This document shows positions 59,729-64,000 of a DNA stretch of 64,000 bases, piece by piece. The stretch comes from JBBDYG01 sp040901765 (GTDB lineage Bacteria; Planctomycetota; Planctomycetia; Pirellulales; Lacipirellulaceae). The number at the start of each line of letters is the position of its first letter. The stretch's first letter is position 1. The DNA is taken from the NCBI GenBank assembly GCA_040901765.1, contig JBBDYG010000039.1, forward strand, positions 115,497 to 179,496, written 5' to 3'. Below the pieces are notes generated by a model that saw only the letters and a list, made by a program, of their open reading frames with translations, was not told the origin of the DNA and ran no database searches. The translations under genes and the position numbers were made by a program.

Positions 59729-61840
59729 TCAACGAGTCTGCACCACTAAAGAGTTTTCCGTGGCATCACGTAAGAATTGTGAGATGCCTCCGGTGTGGGT
59801 GAGCGTCAGCCTGTGCATAGCCCGAGTGCATGCCACGTAGAGCATGTGCCGATCGATTACTGCGTTGTATTGCTTGTCGTTACAGAACGGCACGATGACG
59901 TGATCGAATTCCAAGCCTTTGGCCAGGTACGCGGTGGCAATCATGATGCCGTCGCCAAAGATAGTGCTATCGGCGTCGAGTAGCCGGATGTATTCGCACC
60001 CTGCTCGAAGACTTTCGAAAAGGGAGTCCGCCTGATCCTGAGTCTTGCAAATTATCCCCAGGGAATTAAAGTCCGACTGTTGAAAGCAGTCGATTTCCAG
60101 CAGAATCTGATCAATCTCTTGCCGTGTGCTTCCGCAGGCTATAACGACGGGCATCTCGCCGTGACGTTCGATAGGAACAAGACTCGGATTGCGATGGATG
60201 CTTTGCGCTATCTCCGTAATCTGCAGGGTCGAGCGGTAGCTCTTGTTCATGTACATGCACTCTGCTTGCCGGAGGATTGCCTGAATCGACTCTGCCGTGG
60301 AGGAACTGAGGGGGCTTACGGACTGATTGTAATCGCCAAGAATCGTTTTCTTACATTCAAAGAGTCCGGCGATCACCTCGTACTGCACTGGCGTGTAATC
60401 CTGCATTTCGTCAATCACGACGTGCTTGATATGGCCCCAGTCGAGCGTGTCTTCCGTCATCATTTTGAGATAGATCAACGGGAAGACGTCGGCGTATTCG
60501 TATTTGCCCCCCTTAGCCGGCTTGAACATGTCCGGCTCCCCGAGCCAGGTGAAGAAGTTCTTGTAGAGTGCCTTCAGAGTGGTCGTTGTCACCATGCGTC
60601 TCAATTCCGATCGCAGCCGCTTGCGTTCCGCGCTTTCGATTTCTTTTCGGTGTTGGCTTTGCATGTGCTCTTCAATGGCGTTAAGCACCGCACTAACCTG
60701 TTCGCTGGCGGAGCCTCCCGTGGATCGACGAAAACGAGCGTCTATCCATTCGGAATCGAGCGAGAAAAGCCCCACCTGAACTCCCGATGCGTCGATATGC
60801 GTACGGCAAGTTTGGTGCCCATACTGTTCGAGTTTACTGAGAAAAGCCTCTGACGCTTTAAACTTGACTCTTTCGGCATACTTGTCGTCTCGTCCGCACA
60901 GCAACGTTGAGACTTGCTCCGAGAAGGTCTGATACTTGACTTTACCCAAAAGCTCCGCGGCTAGGCCCTCCATTGTCATTTCCTGGATCATCTCTTCGCC
61001 TAATTCGGGCAGCACCTGCGAGATATAGTGCGCGAACACCTTATTGGGAGAGATAATCAGAATGTCTTCCGAGCGAAGAATATCCTTGTATTTGAAAAGC
61101 AGAAAGGCAATTCGATGCAGAGCGATCGACGTCTTTCCAGACCCAGCCGCACCTTGAATGATGAGCGTATGAGCTTGATCGTTGCGTATGATGGCGTTCT
61201 GGTCGCGCTGGATCGTCGCGACGATGTTCTTCATTTTGTCATCCGACGCCTGGCTCAGTTCCTTTTGTAGAATGTCGTCTTGAATGTTCAATGACGTTTC
61301 AAGCATGAACGCAAGCTCTTGGTTTTCGATTCGGTACTGTCGCTTTCTCAAAAGCTTGCAATTAGTTCTTCCCTCGGGGGCTTCGTAGAATGCGTCCCCC
61401 AATTCGAACTCGTAGAACATGCTGGAGATGGGGGCGCGCCAGTCGTGAATCAACTGCGTTTCCGTTTCCGCGTCGTAGAGGGAGTGGACACCGATGTACG
61501 TCGGTGATACCGCCGTTCGGTCGACGATGCGGACGTCGATTCGACCGAAGTACGGCGAATGGAGCAGCTTTAGAAGTCGCTTCTTTTGGGTAACGGCGTG
61601 CTCGCCGATCCTCGACATGATGTCCACCGATTGCCGCACCGCAGCTTTCTCGACATGATCCAGGTCTGCTTTGTTTTCCTGCAGGTAGTCCTTGAGGTCG
61701 AGCATTTCCGTGTGCCGCGAATTGACTTTTCGATCCACGGCATCAAGTTCGGCGGCAATTTTTACCTTCATGTACTTCAGATAGTTTTTCTCGTCAGTCT
61801 CCGTCTCGTTGAAACTGGTGCCGTTAATCGTGGTATGCAT
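59729..61840 (-). CDS. HelD-like superfamily 1 ATPase (RNA polymerase-recycling type)
   Basis: 703 residues. An N-terminal coiled-coil (about 15-90; KVKIAAELDAVDRKVNSRHT, LDLKDYLQENKADLDHVEKA) precedes YIGVHSLYDAETETQLIHDW and RAPISSMFYEF, the HelD signature, then Walker A GAAGSGKTSIALHR (230-) and helicase motifs VVIDEMQDYTPVQYEV, LTLTHTGG region. HelD proteins release RNA polymerase from stalled complexes, and some protect it from rifampicin. Low GC and codon use unlike the neighbours, with sequence close to Bacillota versions, suggest horizontal transfer. Confidence 0.88.
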   Translation of the reverse strand: MHTTINGTSFNETETDEKNYLKYMKVKIAAELDAVDRKVNSRHTEMLDLKDYLQENKADLDHVEKAAVRQSVDIMSRIGEHAVTQKKRLLKLLHSPYFGRIDVRIVDRTAVSPTYIGVHSLYDAETETQLIHDWRAPISSMFYEFELGDAFYEAPEGRTNCKLLRKRQYRIENQELAFMLETSLNIQDDILQKELSQASDDKMKNIVATIQRDQNAIIRNDQAHTLIIQGAAGSGKTSIALHRIAFLLFKYKDILRSEDILIISPNKVFAHYISQVLPELGEEMIQEMTMEGLAAELLGKVKYQTFSEQVSTLLCGRDDKYAERVKFKASEAFLSKLEQYGHQTCRTHIDASGVQVGLFSLDSEWIDARFRRSTGGSASEQVSAVLNAIEEHMQSQHRKEIESAERKRLRSELRRMVTTTTLKALYKNFFTWLGEPDMFKPAKGGKYEYADVFPLIYLKMMTEDTLDWGHIKHVVIDEMQDYTPVQYEVIAGLFECKKTILGDYNQSVSPLSSSTAESIQAILRQAECMYMNKSYRSTLQITEIAQSIHRNPSLVPIERHGEMPVVIACGSTRQEIDQILLEIDCFQQSDFNSLGIICKTQDQADSLFESLRAGCEYIRLLDADSTIFGDGIMIATAYLAKGLEFDHVIVPFCNDKQYNAVIDRHMLYVACTRAMHRLTLTHTGGISQFLRDATENSLVVQTR

Positions 61841-61987
61841 AAGGGTTTGTTCCGCTGCTTAATTGCGAGGCCATCCGCCGGTCGTCCGCATAAGTTGGGA
61901 AAATCGCTGGGTTAAGTTGCACTACGTGATGCGATAGAGGTCGATTTAGTCTCCAGCGTGTGAGGCGCTGACGATAACATGAGGCGC

Positions 61988-62625
61988 TCATCTCTTCAGA
62001 AGGAGGACGACGTTAGGGTCTAAATGCTCAATCGTAAAGCCGTAATGAACTGCGAGCCAGGCGAACGTTGGTGGGGAGTAAAAGCTCACGTGAGTTGGAT
62101 CATTCTTGTAAAACCAATCTGTAAAAACTTGGTCCGAATTGATCAGCTGTGTCATCACGCCGAGCCAGCTCCCCGCCGTAAGAGTCGGGATAATCGATCC
62201 CACTCCTCACGCGGTTCGTAGAAGTGTTCTGCCGCTTCGCTGCAAGTTACAAAGTCGTACTGACGCGATAAGAGATCGTAGTTTGGCGCGAAATAGGGAT
62301 CAAACAGCTCCATTTCCATGCCAGCTTCTCGGAGCATCCAGGATAGCGCGGGGCCAGCACCACAGCCAAAATCGAGGCCTCGCATCCCGATTGTCAGGCG
62401 AGCCAACAGAGGGCGGGCCAACTGTTCGAGAAAACGACGATACCGAACATCGGACGGATCGTTCTCATGTTTCCGATAGTGATTGAGCTCGGCGGCGGAA
62501 TCGTACCGGTCGGAGGGGTCGGCAAACACCAATCCACAAGCTGAGCACCGATAGTACGCCCTTCGTTCGTCTGCTGCATACGCCTGTGATGGATTCTCGC
62601 ATAGGGTACAGGAAAGTCTCTGCAT
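61988..62625 (-). pseudogene. Class I methyltransferase with N-terminal zinc ribbon, frameshifted
   Basis: First part (62625 to about 62170): Cys6, Cys9, Cys27, Cys30 (CTLCE, YRCSACGLVFADP), then motif I GLDFGCGAGPALSWMLREAG and YDFVTCSEAAEHFYEPREEW. The frame then ends at a stop at 62155. A second frame continues the domain (SWLGVMTQLINSDQVFTDWF, DPTHVSFYSPPTFAWLAVHY, GFTIEHLDPNVVLLLKR). Adding one G to the four-G run (62174-62171) joins them as RLLRRGSWLGVMTQ and gives a normal 212-residue protein. Mutation or sequencing error. Substrate unknown. Confidence 0.8.
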
Positions 62626-63131
62626 GGTTCCTCTGTCGTTCGTTATGATTTGTATGCCAGATTTTTACGCGAAATCCGGGTCATCGTCGAGATGCTCGAG
62701 ATGTCGCGGAAGGCTCCCGTCCGGGAGAGAACGTTCGATCGACCGCTCTGAAAGTACTTAGGTTCGAGAGGCCCTTGCACACGACGAAATTCACACTTCT
62801 TCCGATGGTCAGCTAGCAGGAGGCGCACTTGACCCGAAGGAACTCCCCCTCTTACAATAGGAGCATGAGCCCGCCCTAGCCATCACGAATCAATCTTTTG
62901 CGGAGCGCGGCGCCGCAGCTGAGACTGCCATTTCGCCGGCACGCCTTTCAAGCGTATTGGCTCCTCTTCTCCGCATTGCTTGCTGCTGAATTCGCAGTCG
63001 TCGTCGCGTTGCAGCGCTCCTAGTGACGATCTCGCAGTCCGCTGCGCAGTCGGCAATCGGCAGCTCGCTGTCGCCGGAGTATTGCGACGGATTAGTCTAC
63101 ATTGCGCGCAATTTGATGGGGAGTTCCTGAA
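62626..63131. other. Intergenic region of about 500 bases
   Basis: Between the methyltransferase and the small coiled-coil gene. Frames are short and unconvincing. No repeat with a second copy in the window was recognised. Confidence 0.45.
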
Positions 63132-63314
63132 TTGAACAAGAAAGCCAAAAAGCGAATTGCAGTGCTCCGGGCGAAAACGCAGAAGCTACAGCAATTGCTC
63201 GCCGCGGCCAAACAGCAGTGCGATGATCCCAATGAAGTGCCAGAACTCGAGCATCAAATGAGCGAAGTGCGGCAAGAATTAGAAGCATTGAATAAATTGA
63301 ACGGCGATCGTTGA
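63132..63314 (+). CDS. Small coiled-coil protein
   Basis: 60 residues from TTG at 63132 with GGGGAG at 63118-63123 supporting it. The text NKKAKKRIAVLRAKTQKLQQ, LLAAAKQQCDDPNEVPELEH, MSEVRQELEALNKL is a heptad-rich basic-then-acidic coiled coil, of a type I have seen in planctomycetes. No function known. Confidence 0.6.
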   Translation: MNKKAKKRIAVLRAKTQKLQQLLAAAKQQCDDPNEVPELEHQMSEVRQELEALNKLNGDR

Positions 63315-63616
63315 CACCATGCCAGTTGATACCTTGGAAGACGGAGCGAGTGTCCAACGAAGTACGCACATCAAGCACCAGGGAAGTACGGAAAAATGAA
63401 TTGCTGAGAATGTTCAGGGATCGGCAGGGACAACTTGCCGTTATCCGGTTGTTTCATCTTGTGATACCACCGGGTCACACATTGCAGGCCGGCATGTCGA
63501 TTATTGAGATTATTCTCGATCACGAATTTGGTTGTGAGCGAAAAGAGGAATTGTACGAGACGCAGGAAAGCGAAAGCCGAGAATCGGCTGATGACTTATG
63601 CGACCTTCGGAGATAA
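63311..63616 (+). CDS. Hypothetical protein, uncertain
   Basis: 101 residues if TTG at 63311 (a TTGA overlap with the previous stop) is used; ATG at 63410 would give 68. VIRLFHLVIPPGHTLQAGMS then IIEIILDHEFGC suggests a small folded unit. No family recognised. The later part is strongly acidic. Confidence 0.35.
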   Translation: MTPCQLIPWKTERVSNEVRTSSTREVRKNELLRMFRDRQGQLAVIRLFHLVIPPGHTLQAGMSIIEIILDHEFGCERKEELYETQESESRESADDLCDLRR

Positions 63617-63657
63617 CCCTGCGGGCTGGGTTCCGAATACGGATGGGAGGATAATTC

Positions 63658-63930
63658 ATGCAAGTTGCTGCTGACGAGCATAAATCATTTATTGCTCTGG
63701 AGTCTGCCTTGATGTCGTTCTGTGGACGGGCTCCCTCCGTCAGATTGAATGAGCTGCATCGAATCGCTTGCGAACAGTTCGGTTGCCCGGCAACGATGGA
63801 GGAGGCGGTTCGATTATTGCAAGCGATGCGCCACGTCAAAGTGGAGGTGGCTGACAAAATAGAAGCATCGCGAGTTTTTGCCGGCGCCTATTGGCAGCCA
63901 AGCGGCGTAGCTCCATCAGTAAATAGATAG
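63658..63930 (+). CDS. Hypothetical protein
   Basis: 90 residues with a strong ribosome site (GGGAGG at 63645) before ATG 63658, which makes a real gene likely. VRLNELHRIACEQFGCPATM, EEAVRLLQAMRHVKVEV suggests a helical, possibly winged-helix-like fold. No family name is offered. The window ends 70 bases later without more. Confidence 0.55.
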   Translation: MQVAADEHKSFIALESALMSFCGRAPSVRLNELHRIACEQFGCPATMEEAVRLLQAMRHVKVEVADKIEASRVFAGAYWQPSGVAPSVNR

Positions 63931-64000
63931 TTGTGTTGCGATCAGCGTTAACAGCCCGTTGAAATTCTCTCCAAGCCGCTTACCATATGTCCACGGGATT

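Noticed and set aside
62643..62828. 61-codon minus-strand frame upstream of the methyltransferase
   Set aside because: No ribosome site, unusual composition and no family pattern; left as intergenic.

Overview
The window looks like a chromosomal segment of a planctomycete (Planctomycetota, probably Pirellulales-like). The evidence is the gene content: a DUF1592/1587/1588/1595/1585 cytochrome-type protein with a DUF1552 partner, a very large PVC-type haem protein with beta-propeller and HEAT repeats, a DUF1559-like pseudopilin domain, alternative complex III, a PEP-CTERM protein, many small lineage-type hypotheticals, high GC, and intergenic DNA packed with long inverted repeats. No rRNA, intact tRNA or CRISPR array was seen.

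Layout. 1-8129 (+): a respiratory operon with the end of actC, actD, actE, actF, a conserved small membrane protein, a SCO copper chaperone, then coxB (with fused cytochrome c), coxA (A2-type), coxC and coxD. Quinol oxidation by alternative complex III would feed an aa3-type oxidase. 8490-14007: secreted amide hydrolase, small DUF4177-like protein, M3 oligopeptidase, a Fic locus with an in-frame stop, and an M48 protease. 14571-17978: ECF sigma factor followed by an anti-sigma/DUF1559 fusion, a HicB remnant, hypotheticals. 17996-26027 (-): exported double nitrilase and an oligopeptide ABC transporter. 26657-30646: giant PVC haem protein. 30754-35411: rnk, DUF488, toxin-antitoxin-like genes and remnants, and a gluzincin with a lectin-like tail. 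35581-47488: glyA, receiver protein, TPR protein, hydrolase, DUF2617, COG2231 glycosylase, rarA, PEP-CTERM protein, ORF6N protein, LysM/pseudo-L,D-transpeptidase, pyrE. 47498-52592 (-): hybrid histidine kinase, MetE-like enzyme and receiver in one run, then a regulator with a frameshifted membrane protein behind a palindromic operator. 52593-53633: scar region with a small inverted-repeat element, a terminator and a tmRNA/tRNA 3'-end fragment. 53634-57841 (-): DUF1552/DUF1592 pair. 57900-63930: remnants (methyltransferase, katG), a TraR/DksA zinc finger, a HelD-like ATPase, a frameshifted methyltransferase and small hypotheticals.

The strongest theme is interspersed palindromic repeats. At least four families recur two or three times here, sit between genes inside operons, and in several places have become part of, or abut, broken coding sequence: the SCO N-terminus, the TPR C-terminus, the Fic stop codon, a toxin-gene 5' end and a katG remnant. 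Two genes also carry single-base indels in G runs, which could be real or sequencing errors. All functional names are by recognition of motifs and family resemblance; no database search was run.
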